Source: Actinomadura logoneensis
Lineage (GTDB): Bacteria > Actinomycetota > Actinomycetes > Streptosporangiales > Streptosporangiaceae
DNA length: 35,261 nucleotides
NCBI RefSeq assembly: GCF_003428695.1
Contig: NZ_QURH01000247.1
Location: 1-35,261 of the forward strand
Direction of reading: 5' to 3'
Shown here: positions 16,520-24,271 of the stretch, piece by piece
Position numbering within the stretch: the first letter of the stretch is position 1
Layout: each line of letters begins with the position of its first letter
Made by a program: the position numbers and the translations under genes
Notes under the pieces: generated by a model
The model's database searches: none
What the model was told of the DNA's origin: nothing
What the model saw: only the letters and a program-made list of their open reading frames with translations

Positions 16520-17701
16520 GTGGACAGCAGCAGCGACGCGGCGCTCCGCGAGCAGACCACCAAGCGCCTCGAGAAGGCGATGGGGACGTTCGGCACGGCG
16601 GCCCTCGCCAGCATGGAGGAGCAGCTCCCCTGGTTCCGGCGGATGCCCGCCGACCAGCGGTCGTGGATCGGGCTCGTCGCGCAGGCCGGGATCGCGGCGT
16701 TCGTGGAGTGGTTCGGCAGCGGCGAGTCGGCCAAGCCCGCCATCGCCGCCGAGGTGTTCGGCACGGCGCCGCGGGAGCTGATGCGCTCGATCAAGCTGCG
16801 GCACACCATCGACATGGTCCGGGTGATCATCGACGTGGTCGAGACGCGGTTGGAGGAGCTGGCCTCCCCCGGCGGCGAGGCGCAGCTGCGCGAGGCGATC
16901 CTGCGCTACACCCGGGACGTCGCGTTCGGCGCCGCTCAGGTGTACGCGCAGGCCGCCGAGACCCGCGCCGCGTGGGACGCCCGGCTGGAGGCCCTGGTCG
17001 TCAACGCCGTGCTGCGCGGCGAGGTGGACGACGGGATGCACTCGTGGGCCGCCGCGCTCGGCTGGACGGCCAAGCCGGTCACCGTGATCGCGGGCTTCAC
17101 CCCCGAGGACGACGAGCCCGAGGTCACCATCGACCAGATGCAGCTGGCCGCGCGCCGCGCCCGGGTGGACGCGCTCGCGGGCGTCCAGGGCAGCCGCGTG
17201 GTCGTGGTCATCGGCGGCACGGACGACGCGCTGGCCGCCGCCCGGCACATCGCCGCCAAGTGCGGTCCCGGCCCGGTCGTGGTCGGCCCCACCGTCGGCG
17301 ACCTCTACGACTCCCCGCTCTCCGCCCGGTCCGCGCTCGCGGGCCTGCGCGCCGCCGCCGGCTGGCCGGACGCGCCGCGCCCCGTCCCGTCGGACGAGCT
17401 GCTCGCCGAACGCGCCCTCGACGGCGACGACGTCGCCCGCCGCCACCTGGTCGACCACGTCTACGACCCGATGTGCGACGCGGGCGCGCCGCTCCTGGAC
17501 ACCCTGACCACCTACCTGGAGCAGGGGTCGTCGCTGGAGGCGACCGCGCGCCTGCTGTTCGTCCACCCCAACACCGTCCGGTACCGGCTCCGGAGGGTGA
17601 CCGAGCTGACCGGCCTGGCCCCCACGGACGGGCGCAACGCGTTCACCCTCCGCATCGCCCTCGCCCTCGGCCGTTTCTCCCGCCGCCCCGGCCGGTCCTG
17701 A
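16520..17701 (+). CDS. fasR: PucR-type regulator of fatty-acid synthesis
   Basis: A 393-residue regulator matching M. tuberculosis Rv2242 and the Streptomyces FasR protein along its length. The N-terminal part has LPWFRRMPADQRSWIGLVAQAGI, ALRQT-like LRHTIDMVRVIID and YTRDVAFGAAQVYA; the C-terminal HTH_30 domain is YLEQGSSLEATARLLFVHPN then TVRYRLRRVTELTG (residues 332-365). In Streptomyces coelicolor FasR binds the fabD promoter and activates the fab operon. The same position directly before fabD supports the same role here. Start is GTG, with no clear ribosome binding site. In M. tuberculosis the name FasR is used for an unrelated TetR protein; this is the PucR-type one. Confidence 0.92.
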   Translation: MDSSSDAALREQTTKRLEKAMGTFGTAALASMEEQLPWFRRMPADQRSWIGLVAQAGIAAFVEWFGSGESAKPAIAAEVFGTAPRELMRSIKLRHTIDMVRVIIDVVETRLEELASPGGEAQLREAILRYTRDVAFGAAQVYAQAAETRAAWDARLEALVVNAVLRGEVDDGMHSWAAALGWTAKPVTVIAGFTPEDDEPEVTIDQMQLAARRARVDALAGVQGSRVVVVIGGTDDALAAARHIAAKCGPGPVVVGPTVGDLYDSPLSARSALAGLRAAAGWPDAPRPVPSDELLAERALDGDDVARRHLVDHVYDPMCDAGAPLLDTLTTYLEQGSSLEATARLLFVHPNTVRYRLRRVTELTGLAPTDGRNAFTLRIALALGRFSRRPGRS

Positions 17702-17739
17702 CCCGCGGGCCCCGGTCGGCGCTCTGTCCGGTTTGGGGG

Positions 17740-17756
17740 TTGTAGGGGTCGTACAA
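17740..17756. promoter_or_regulatory. Inverted repeat TTGTA-N7-TACAA before fabD
   Basis: A perfect 5-bp dyad with a 7-nt spacer in the 124-bp fasR-fabD gap, 70-86 bp upstream of the fabD start. TTTG and CAAA outside it extend the symmetry loosely. It is AT-rich relative to its surroundings and is the best candidate for the FasR operator. Confidence 0.45.
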
Positions 17757-17825
17757 AGCGCCCGGACCAAAGTTCGTGTGCTTCCGCATCGGCAGGGGGG
17801 TCGCCCACCCGGCACGCTGGATCGC

Positions 17826-18743
17826 GTGATTCTCCTCGCATCGCCCGGGCAGGGCGCCCAGACCCCCGGTTTCCTCGAGCCGTGGCTGGAGGTGCCCGGC
17901 GTCGCGGACCGGCTGGCCTGGTGGTCCGCCGTGACCGGCCTGGACCTGGTGCGCTACGGGACGACCGCCGAGGCCGAGGAGATCCGCGACACCGCGGTGG
18001 CGCAGCCGCTGCTGGTCGCCGCCGCGCTGGCCGCCTACGAGCAGCTGTTCCCCGAGGGCGGACGGCCCGACGCCGTCGCCGGGCACAGCGTCGGCGAGCT
18101 CGCGGCCGCCGCGATCTCCGGCGTGCTGAGCCCGGAGACCGCGCTGGTCCTGGTGCGCGAGCGCGGCCGGGCCATGGCCGAGGCCGCCGCCGTCACCGAG
18201 ACCGGCATGACCGCGCTGCTCGGCGGCGACGCCGACGAGGTGCTCGCCGCGATCGACAAGCACGGCCTGACCCCCGCGAACGTCAACGGCGCCGGCCAGA
18301 TCGTCGCCGCCGGGACGACGGCGCAGCTCCAGGCCCTCGCCGACGAGCCGCCCGCCAAGGCGCGGCTGCGCCCGCTGGCGGTCGCCGGCGCCTTCCACAC
18401 CGAGCACATGGCCCCCGCGGTCGAGACGCTCGCCCGGCTCGCTCCCGGCGCGACCGTCCGGGATCCGGAGGCGAAGCTGCTGTCCAACCGGGACGGCGCG
18501 GTCGTGACCTCCGGGCGCGAGTACCTCGACCGGCTGGTCGCGCAGGTCAGCGCGCCCGTCCGGTGGGACGCGTGCATGGCCTCCATGCGTGACCTGGGCG
18601 TGACCGCGATCATCGAGCTGCCGCCCGCGGGCACCCTCACCGGCCTGGCCCGGCGCGAGCTGAAGGGCGTCGAGCTGCTCGCCCTCAAGACCCCGGACGA
18701 CCTGGACAAGGCCCGCGAGCTGATCAAGGCCCATGCGTCATGA
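17826..18743 (+). CDS. fabD: Malonyl-CoA:ACP transacylase
   Basis: A 305-residue enzyme that moves malonyl from CoA to the ACP phosphopantetheine, supplying extender units for type II fatty-acid synthesis. N-terminal LASPGQGAQTPGF is diagnostic. Catalytic Ser 88 is in VAGHSVGEL, the substrate Arg in VRERGRAM near 113, and catalytic His 191 in AGAFHTEHM. NVNGAGQIVAAG is also typical. GTG start, weak ribosome binding site; the end overlaps fabH by 4 bp (ATGA), so the two are translationally coupled. Confidence 0.97.
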   Translation: MILLASPGQGAQTPGFLEPWLEVPGVADRLAWWSAVTGLDLVRYGTTAEAEEIRDTAVAQPLLVAAALAAYEQLFPEGGRPDAVAGHSVGELAAAAISGVLSPETALVLVRERGRAMAEAAAVTETGMTALLGGDADEVLAAIDKHGLTPANVNGAGQIVAAGTTAQLQALADEPPAKARLRPLAVAGAFHTEHMAPAVETLARLAPGATVRDPEAKLLSNRDGAVVTSGREYLDRLVAQVSAPVRWDACMASMRDLGVTAIIELPPAGTLTGLARRELKGVELLALKTPDDLDKARELIKAHAS

Positions 18744-19711
18744 CCGGCACCACGCTGCGTAACGACCCGATCCGCCCCGGTTCCCGGGTGCTGGCGTTCG
18801 GCGACCACCAGCCCGCGAAGATCGTCACCAACCACGACCTCGCGGCCGTCATGGACACCAACGACGAGTGGATCCGCAGCCGCGTCGGCATCGTCGAGCG
18901 CCGGATCGCCGCCGAGGACGAGACGATCGCCGACATGGCCGTCCAGGCCGGCGGCAAGGCGCTGGCCGCGAGCGGGCTCGCCCCGTCCGACATCGACCTG
19001 GTGATCGTCGCGACGTGCTCGGCGGAGTCGCCGATGCCGAGCCAGGCGCCGACCGTCGCGCACCGCCTCGGCATCGAGGCGCCGGGCGCGTACGACATGA
19101 ACTCGGCGTGCTCGGGCTTCTGCTACGCGCTCGCCGCCGCCGACGCCGCCGTCCGCACCGGCGCCGCCCGCAACGTGCTGGTCATCGGCGCGGAGAAGAT
19201 GTCCCAGTGGATCGACTGGACGGACCGGTCGACCGCGATCATCTTCGCGGACGGCGCGGGCGCCGCCGTCGTCGGACCGTCCGACACGCCCGGCATCGGC
19301 CCGGTCGTGTGGGGCAGCGACGGCAGCCAGCCCGACCGGATCCAGATCGAGAACCGCAAGGCGTACATCAAGCAGGAGGGGCAGGCGGTGTTCCGCTGGG
19401 CCACGACCTCCGTGGCGCCCGTCGCGCTGGCGGCGATCGAGCGGGCCGGGCTCGTCCCGGACGACCTCGCGGCGGTCGTCCCGCACCAGGCGAACCTGCG
19501 CATCATCGACCACATCGCGCGCCGGATCCAGGCGACCAACGCCGTCGTGGCCGACGACATCACCCGCTCCGGCAACACCTCGGGCGCGTCGATCCCGCTG
19601 GCCCTCTCGCACATGATCGAACGCGGCGACGTGCCGTCCGGCGCCCCGGCCCTCCTGGTCGGGTTCGGCGCGGGACTGTCCTACGCTGCCCAAGTCATCC
19701 GGATCCCGTAG
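18740..19711 (+). CDS. fabH: 3-Oxoacyl-ACP synthase III
   Basis: A 323-residue condensing enzyme that starts fatty-acid synthesis by joining an acyl-CoA primer to malonyl-ACP. The catalytic triad is visible: Cys 124 in MNSACSGF, His 249 in VPHQANLRI, Asn 279 in SGNTSGAS. The TNDEWI.SRVGI.ERR block near residue 40-55 and the GFGAGLSYAA C-terminus are typical. In actinomycetes this enzyme usually accepts branched primers, which would fit iso/anteiso lipids; primer choice cannot be read here. Coupled to fabD by an ATGA overlap, and followed by acpP after 55 bp. Confidence 0.97.
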   Translation: MTGTTLRNDPIRPGSRVLAFGDHQPAKIVTNHDLAAVMDTNDEWIRSRVGIVERRIAAEDETIADMAVQAGGKALAASGLAPSDIDLVIVATCSAESPMPSQAPTVAHRLGIEAPGAYDMNSACSGFCYALAAADAAVRTGAARNVLVIGAEKMSQWIDWTDRSTAIIFADGAGAAVVGPSDTPGIGPVVWGSDGSQPDRIQIENRKAYIKQEGQAVFRWATTSVAPVALAAIERAGLVPDDLAAVVPHQANLRIIDHIARRIQATNAVVADDITRSGNTSGASIPLALSHMIERGDVPSGAPALLVGFGAGLSYAAQVIRIP

Positions 19712-19766
19712 GCCGCGGACAGCGGCCCGCGGTTCCGGATCAACCCACGAAGGAGATATCGACACC

Positions 19767-20018
19767 ATGGCAGAAGCCACCGAGCAGGAGATCCTGGCCG
19801 GCCTCGCCGAGATCATCGACGAGATCGTCGGGATCGACAAGGACGAGGTCACCCCGGAGAAGAACTTCATCGACGATCTCGACATCGACTCCCTGTCGAT
19901 GGTAGAGATCGCGGTGGCCGCCCAGGACAGGTTCCACGTCGAGATCCCCGACGACGAGCTGCGCAACCTGAAGACCGTGCAGGACGTCATCGACTTCGTC
20001 CAGAAGCTCAAGGTCTGA
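19767..20018 (+). CDS. acpP: Acyl carrier protein
   Basis: An 83-residue acidic carrier protein. Ser 42 in DDLDIDSLSMVEI is the phosphopantetheine attachment site, and the four-helix pattern is complete. GGAG lies 11 nt upstream of the ATG. Hairpin-forming sequence after the stop (20040-20057 and 20153-20197) could hold back transcription into fabF, which would fit the usual excess of ACP over condensing enzyme. Confidence 0.98.
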   Translation: MAEATEQEILAGLAEIIDEIVGIDKDEVTPEKNFIDDLDIDSLSMVEIAVAAQDRFHVEIPDDELRNLKTVQDVIDFVQKLKV

Positions 20019-20039
20019 CCCGTCCGCCGGGCGACCAGG

Positions 20040-20197
20040 CGTCCCACCTGCGGGACGACCGGTTCCGCCCGGCCCGCGGAGCGACCCGGTCGCCTCGCGG
20101 GCGGGGCGAGCCGTCGTCCCCGCGATGACGGCAGCCGTCGCCGCACGGCCACGGCGCGCCGACACCCGGACGGACCGCGAGGTTCCGTCGGCGCGCC
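20040..20197 (+). promoter_or_regulatory. Two hairpins in the acpP-fabF gap
   Basis: CGTCCC and GGGACG (20040-20045/20052-20057) form a small hairpin 22 nt after the acpP stop. GGCGCGCCGAC and GTCGGCGCGCC (20153-20163/20187-20197) form a perfect 11-bp stem around a 23-nt loop, ending 37 nt before fabF. The other gaps in this operon are 55 bp or less; this one is 216 bp. Partial termination or mRNA processing between acpP and fabF is a plausible role. Confidence 0.5.
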
Positions 20198-20234
20198 GTA
20201 GCCACCCCCCAGTCACACAAGGAGCACTCACACC

Positions 20235-21518
20235 ATGAGCAACAAGACCACCGTCGTCGTGACCGGCCTCGGTGCCACGACCCCGCTCGGCGGCGACGTG
20301 CCGTCGACCTGGTCCGCGCTGCTCGCCGGTCGGTCCGGGGTGCGGAAGCTTGACTGGGAGGGCGTCGAGGAGCTGCCCGTGCGGTTCGCCGCGCAGCTCG
20401 CCGTCGATCCGTCCGAGGTCATGCCGAAGCAGGCGCTGCGGCGGCTGGACCGCTGCCAGGCCATCGCGCTGATCGCGGCGAAGGAGGCCTGGCTGCACGC
20501 GGGTCTGAAGAACCGCACCAAGAAGGGCTACGAGGCGGACGCCGAGGGCTTCGAGATGGACGGCGAGCGCCTGGGCGTCGTGCTCTCGACCGGCATCGGC
20601 GGCCTGCACTCCGCGCTCGGCAGCTACGCCACGTGGCTCGAGAAGGGCTGGACGCGCGTCTCGCCCTTCACCGTCCCGATGCTGATGCCGAACGGGGCGT
20701 CCGGGCACGTCGGCATCGAGTACGGCGCGACCGCGGGCTCGCACGCCCTGGTCAGCGCGTGCGCCTCGTCCGCCGAGGCGGTCGGGTACGCGATCGACAT
20801 GATCCGGACGGGCCGCGCCGACATGGTGATCTGCGGCGGCACGGAGGCGTGCATCCACCCGCTGCAGATGGCCTCGTTCGGCGTGATGCGGGCGATGTCC
20901 ACCCGCAACGACGAGCCCGAGCGCGCGTCCCGCCCGTACGACAAGAACCGCGATGGCTTCGTCCTCGGCGAGGGCGCGGCCGTGATGATCCTGGAGTCGG
21001 AGGAGCACGCCCGCAAGCGCGGCGCGACGATCCACGCGATCGCCGCCGGCTGCGGCTACTCCGGCGACGCCTACGACATCGTCCTGCCGGACCCGAGCGG
21101 CGCCGGCCAGGCCAAGGCGATGCGCCGGGCCCTGGAGAACGCCGACCTGACGCCCGAGGACATCGTGCACGTCAACGCGCACGCGACGTCCACGCCGTCC
21201 GGCGACGTCGCCGAGCTCAACTCGATCAAGGCGGCGCTGGGCGACGCGGCCAAGAACATCACCGTCACCGGTACCAAGTCGATGACCGGGCACATCCTCG
21301 GCGGCGCGGGCGCCCTGGAGTCGGTGATCACCATCCTCACGCTGCGGGAGGGCATCGTGCCGCCCACCGCCAACCTCGAGGACATCGACGACGAGGTCGA
21401 CCTGGACATCGTGCACGGCGAGCCCCGCAAGATCCCGGACGGCCCCGCCGCCGCGCTCAACAACTCCTTCGGCTTCGGCGGGCACAACGTCTCCGTCGCC
21501 TTCAAGCGAGCCCTCTGA
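20235..21518 (+). CDS. fabF: 3-Oxoacyl-ACP synthase II
   Basis: A 427-residue elongating condensing enzyme. The Cys-His-His triad is Cys 176 in VSACASSAEA, His 316 in NAHATSTPSGD and His 353 in KSMTGHILGGAGA. N-terminal VVVTGLGATTPLGGD and C-terminal NNSFGFGGHNVS are family signatures. AAGGAG precedes the ATG. As in Streptomyces it closes the fabD-fabH-acpP-fabF group, with no second KAS (kasB-like) and no accD after it, unlike mycobacteria. Confidence 0.98.
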   Translation: MSNKTTVVVTGLGATTPLGGDVPSTWSALLAGRSGVRKLDWEGVEELPVRFAAQLAVDPSEVMPKQALRRLDRCQAIALIAAKEAWLHAGLKNRTKKGYEADAEGFEMDGERLGVVLSTGIGGLHSALGSYATWLEKGWTRVSPFTVPMLMPNGASGHVGIEYGATAGSHALVSACASSAEAVGYAIDMIRTGRADMVICGGTEACIHPLQMASFGVMRAMSTRNDEPERASRPYDKNRDGFVLGEGAAVMILESEEHARKRGATIHAIAAGCGYSGDAYDIVLPDPSGAGQAKAMRRALENADLTPEDIVHVNAHATSTPSGDVAELNSIKAALGDAAKNITVTGTKSMTGHILGGAGALESVITILTLREGIVPPTANLEDIDDEVDLDIVHGEPRKIPDGPAAALNNSFGFGGHNVSVAFKRAL

Positions 21519-21532
21519 CCGCTCGCTTCTCC

Positions 21533-21568
21533 GGCCCGGCCCGTCCTCACCGACGGGCCGGGCCTTCT
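21533..21568. terminator. Strong terminator after fabF
   Basis: GGCCCGGCCCGTC and GACGGGCCGGGCC form a perfect 13-bp stem with a 6-nt loop (21533-21564), followed by TTCT. It separates fabF from the convergent VOC gene, whose stop is at 21573, and could serve both. Confidence 0.88.
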
Positions 21569-21572
21569 GTCG

Positions 21573-21923
21573 TCAGCGATGCGAGAGCACGTTGACCACG
21601 CGCCCGCTGGGATCGCGGACGAAGAACCGCCGCACGCCCCACTCCTCGTCCTGCAGCGGGTGGACGATCTCCGCACCGCTCTCCCGCACGGACGCGTAGA
21701 CGGCGTCCACGTCGTCCACCTCGACACTCACGTCGGGCGCGACCGGTGCTGTTTTATCCTCGCCGGCATACAAACTGACCTGCGCGTTCGGCACGGACGG
21801 CGAGGCGACCGTCATGATCCACCCGTGGTTCATGACCTCCTCGAACCCCAGCAACCCGTAGAAGTCACGACTCGCCTCCACACTCGCCACCTGAAAGTTG
21901 GGAACCACCCGACGAACCGACAC
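21573..21923 (-). CDS. VOC-fold (glyoxalase-like) protein
   Basis: A 116-residue vicinal-oxygen-chelate protein. It begins RRVVPNFQVASVEASRDFYG, continues LLGFEEVMNHGWIMTVASPS and SVEVDDVDAVYASVRESGAE, and ends RRFFVRDPSGRVVNVLSHR, a complete single module. Ligand unknown. The GTG at 21921-21923 has GGAGG five nt upstream; a GTG six nt earlier in the same frame sits inside that ribosome binding site, so it is unlikely. Upstream lies a repeat-rich tract without a gene, so it appears monocistronic and convergent with fabF. Confidence 0.85.
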   Translation of the reverse strand: MSVRRVVPNFQVASVEASRDFYGLLGFEEVMNHGWIMTVASPSVPNAQVSLYAGEDKTAPVAPDVSVEVDDVDAVYASVRESGAEIVHPLQDEEWGVRRFFVRDPSGRVVNVLSHR

Positions 21924-22476
21924 CGCCACCTCCAAGAATCGACACCACTCCCATCCTCCCCAATGTGGGCCCACCGCCCCAACCGCGCTCGCCTCCCAAG
22001 AGCCCCATCCAGAGCAAGCCCAACAAGCCAACCCGCAAGCCCTCCCCAACCCGACCCCACCCCCGCAGCCCTCGCACCTGCACTTCTCCACCGAAGAGTG
22101 CCGCCACTCAGCGCGAGACAGCGCCAGCCAACTTCGCCGCGAGTTCATAAACACGACCAGCAACGCGGCAGGTTGTCCGCCTTCAACCCCACTCCACCCG
22201 GCAAGCGGGCTCGTGGGCGGCGCTGGCCGCCGGGCTCCGCAAGAGCGCGCCGGACGCCTTCGTTCGCCACCGCCGAGATCGACCGCAAGGGCCGCTGCCA
22301 GGTCGTGCGATACGCGTGCCCTGCCAACAGCCTGCGCCCTCACACGGAGCAGACAACAGCGCGGCGGCAATAGACGGACCCCACACGCACGAAAACGCGG
22401 AAGAGCCGCTACGAGACGGGTATGCGCAGCCCGGACGAGATAGACGAGGTAGCTACGCGAGCGAGGCCAGCGAATG
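21924..22476. other. Gene-poor tract upstream of the VOC gene
   Basis: I see no convincing gene in these 550 bp. Composition is unusual for the window: C- and A-rich on the plus strand with many CCC and CAA runs, and lower GC than coding DNA. A minus-strand translation near 22090-22150 (SWLALSRAEW) weakly recalls the end of DUF397 proteins, but the expected N-terminal part is absent. Confidence 0.4.
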
Positions 22477-22567
22477 AGAAACCTGCGCAGGCCAGCAGGG
22501 CAAGTAGATGGAGCCTGCACAAGGCCGGCGAGACAAGTAGGTGAAGCCTGAACGAGGCCGGTAAGAG
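22477..22567. repeat. Degenerate 33-bp repeat
   Basis: Three units (22477-22510, 22511-22543, 22544-22567), each with a CCTG...AGGCC.GC core, the first two continuing to CAAGTAG.TG. It leads directly into the 27-bp array. Confidence 0.65.
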
Positions 22568-22933
22568 CCGCCCTGACGGCGCTACCGAGAGGTACCGCAC
22601 CGACGGCACTGCCGGGAGGCACCCGCACACTGACGGCATTGCCAGGAGACGCCCGCACTCACGGCACTGCCGGAAGGCACCGCACAAACAGCACTGCCAA
22701 GAGCCGCCGCGCAGACAGCGCTGCCAAGAAACACCGAACAGCCAGCATTGCCGGAAGGCACCGCGCTGACAGCGCTGCCGATAAACACCGCGCTCACGGC
22801 GCTGCCAAGAGACACCGAACAGCCAGCGTTACCGGAGGGCACCGCGCTCACGGCGCTGCCGATAAACACCGCGCTCACGGCGCTGCCAAGAGACACCGAA
22901 CAGCCAGCGTTACCGGAGGGCACCGCGCTCACG
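22567..22933. repeat. 27-bp minisatellite with 81-bp higher-order repeat
   Basis: About 13 units of the CACCGC.CT.AC.GC type. Early units vary from 26 to 30 bp; from 22732 on they are exactly 27 bp (22732, 22759, 22786, 22813, 22840, 22867, 22894, 22921). Three variants alternate as A-B-C, and 22786-22852 is identical to 22867-22933, an 81-bp higher-order period. Because 27 is a multiple of three, several frames stay open on both strands and read as 9-residue repeats, which does not by itself mean coding. Confidence 0.92.
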
Positions 22934-22937
22934 TCGC

Positions 22938-23130
22938 GTAGGGGGGCGACCGGCTGGAGCAGCGCCCGCATCATCTCCGGCGCGCGGTGCCACGCCTCGT
23001 CGTCCAGGCAGCGGATGGGGCCCTCGGCGATCCCGTCGTCGCGCACGTGGTCCGGGCAGGACGGGCGGCCCCGGCGGTCAGCCGAGCGCTGCGCCCTCCG
23101 CCGCGCCCCCGAGGGGGCGGCCAGGAGGAG
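22938..23130 (-). other. Non-repetitive island between two 27-bp arrays, possibly coding
   Basis: On the minus strand this island reads GRPSCPDHVRDDGIAEGP then IRCLDDEAWHRAPEMMRALL QPVAPLRD, which has the composition of a real protein segment, unlike the arrays on each side. The open frame runs through both arrays (22582-23382) from a GTG without a ribosome binding site and would give 266 residues with 9-residue repeats at both ends. It may be a small gene invaded by repeat expansion, a gene remnant, or chance. I do not recognise the segment. Confidence 0.25.
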
Positions 23131-23283
23131 CCGCGCCCTGGCGGCATTGCCGGAGGGCACCGCACTGACGGCACTGCCGGGAGGCACCGCACTGCCGGAG
23201 GGCACCGCTCTAGCGGCATTGGCGGAGGGCACCGCTCTGACGGCATTGCCCGAGAACACCGCTCTGACAGCGTTGCCGGGAGG
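23131..23283. repeat. Second 27-bp minisatellite block
   Basis: Units start at 23131, 23158, 23185 (shortened to 18 bp), 23203, 23230 and 23257, with the same consensus as the 22567-22933 array (CACCGCnCTgACGGC.TTGCCGGAGGG in two halves). The two blocks clearly derive from one array interrupted by the island at 22938-23130. The stretch 23284-23496 up to the DUF3145 stop contains nothing recognisable. Confidence 0.88.
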
Positions 23284-23496
23284 ACCCGCACGGGTGCGGT
23301 AGGGGGAAGCCGCATCAGACCAGTCGGGGGTATCCGTACCGGATCGCTGGGCGGAAGGCACACGGGATTGGCGGCGCGGCACGCATGAGGGTGGCGGGGT
23401 TGGGAGCGCGGGGCGGGGTTGTGAGCATGAGGGCCCGACCGCGGGACGCGGCGTGCGTTGCGGGGGCGGGCTGCCTCGGCTCTGGCTCTTCGGTTG

Positions 23497-23991
23497 TCAG
23501 ACCGCGGCGTGGAGCCAGCGGACGGGCGCTCCGTCGCCGGCGCGGCGGAAGGGTTCGAGTTCGTTGTCCCACGGCGTGCCGAGGAGGCGGTCGAGCTCGT
23601 GCTCGAGTGTCGTCTTGCCCACCGCGGCGTTCGCCATGACGGCACGCAGCCGGTCCTCTGGGATCATGATGTCGCCGTTGGCTCCGATGATGCCCGTGAA
23701 GACGCCGAGCGACGGGGTGAAGCTGTAGCGCACGCCGTCGCAGCCCGGTGTCGGGTCCTCGGTCACCTCGAAGCGCAGCAGCTTCCAGTTCCGCAGGGCG
23801 GACGTGATCCCCGCCGCGGTTCCCGGCCTGCCCTCCCAGTGAAGCTCGGCGCGGAGCGTGCCGGGCGCGGCGGGCTGGTCGGCCCACTCGAGCGAAACGG
23901 GTACGCCGACAACACCTGCGGCGGCCCACTCGATGTGCGGGCTCAGCGCAGGTGGCGCGGAGTGGACGTAAAAGACGCCACGTGCGGTCAC
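23497..23991 (-). CDS. DUF3145 family protein
   Basis: A 164-residue actinobacterial protein of unknown function. Diagnostic blocks: TARGVFYVHSAPPALSPHIEWA at the N-terminus (here with a 20-residue core), PGTLRAELHWEGRPGTA, LLRFEVTEDPTPG, GDIMIPEDRLRAVM and a C-terminal DNELEPFRRAGDGAPVRWLH. The GTG at 23989-23991 has AGGAGG four nt upstream. In Streptomyces a DUF3145 gene also sits next to the fab operon, so the neighbourhood is conserved although here a repeat tract intervenes. A role linked to fatty-acid synthesis is possible but unproven. Confidence 0.92.
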   Translation of the reverse strand: MTARGVFYVHSAPPALSPHIEWAAAGVVGVPVSLEWADQPAAPGTLRAELHWEGRPGTAAGITSALRNWKLLRFEVTEDPTPGCDGVRYSFTPSLGVFTGIIGANGDIMIPEDRLRAVMANAAVGKTTLEHELDRLLGTPWDNELEPFRRAGDGAPVRWLHAAV

Positions 23992-24271
23992 CGGACCTCC
24001 TGGATCTGTACCGAGGCTCGTCTTCCCCTACGGCCTCGTACGCTCCCGAGACGGATTCCGCGTCCCTCATTCTGCATCATGGACACCCGACGCACCACCA
24101 CGCGACCATTGTTTGTCTGTCACTTGACCGCGAGCGGTCTCGTCACTTTCGTGCGTCCCGCAGCTACCCAACGCAACTCCCGTCCCACACCGTCGTCGCC
24201 ACACCGCCGGCGTCGACCTCCTCCACCCAACCCCAACCGGGGCACCGATCCGGTGCGGATGGCGATTTGCG

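Noticed and set aside
16173-16781. Plus-strand frames in the gap before fasR
   Set aside because: Compositionally random (Arg/Pro/Ser/Gly), overlapping fasR in another frame; no ribosome binding site.
18035-20152. Minus-strand 705-codon frame over the fab genes
   Set aside because: Antisense shadow of fabD, fabH and acpP, with no ribosome binding site and no family features.
21898-22443. Plus-strand 181-codon frame and a DUF397-like fragment on the minus strand
   Set aside because: The plus frame is low-complexity. The minus match is only about ten residues (LALSRAEW), without the W-KSS start of DUF397 proteins.
22567-23300. CRISPR array or coding repeat protein in the 27-bp arrays
   Set aside because: Repeats are contiguous without spacers and drift gradually. 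All three frames stay open because the unit is a multiple of three, so openness is not evidence of coding.
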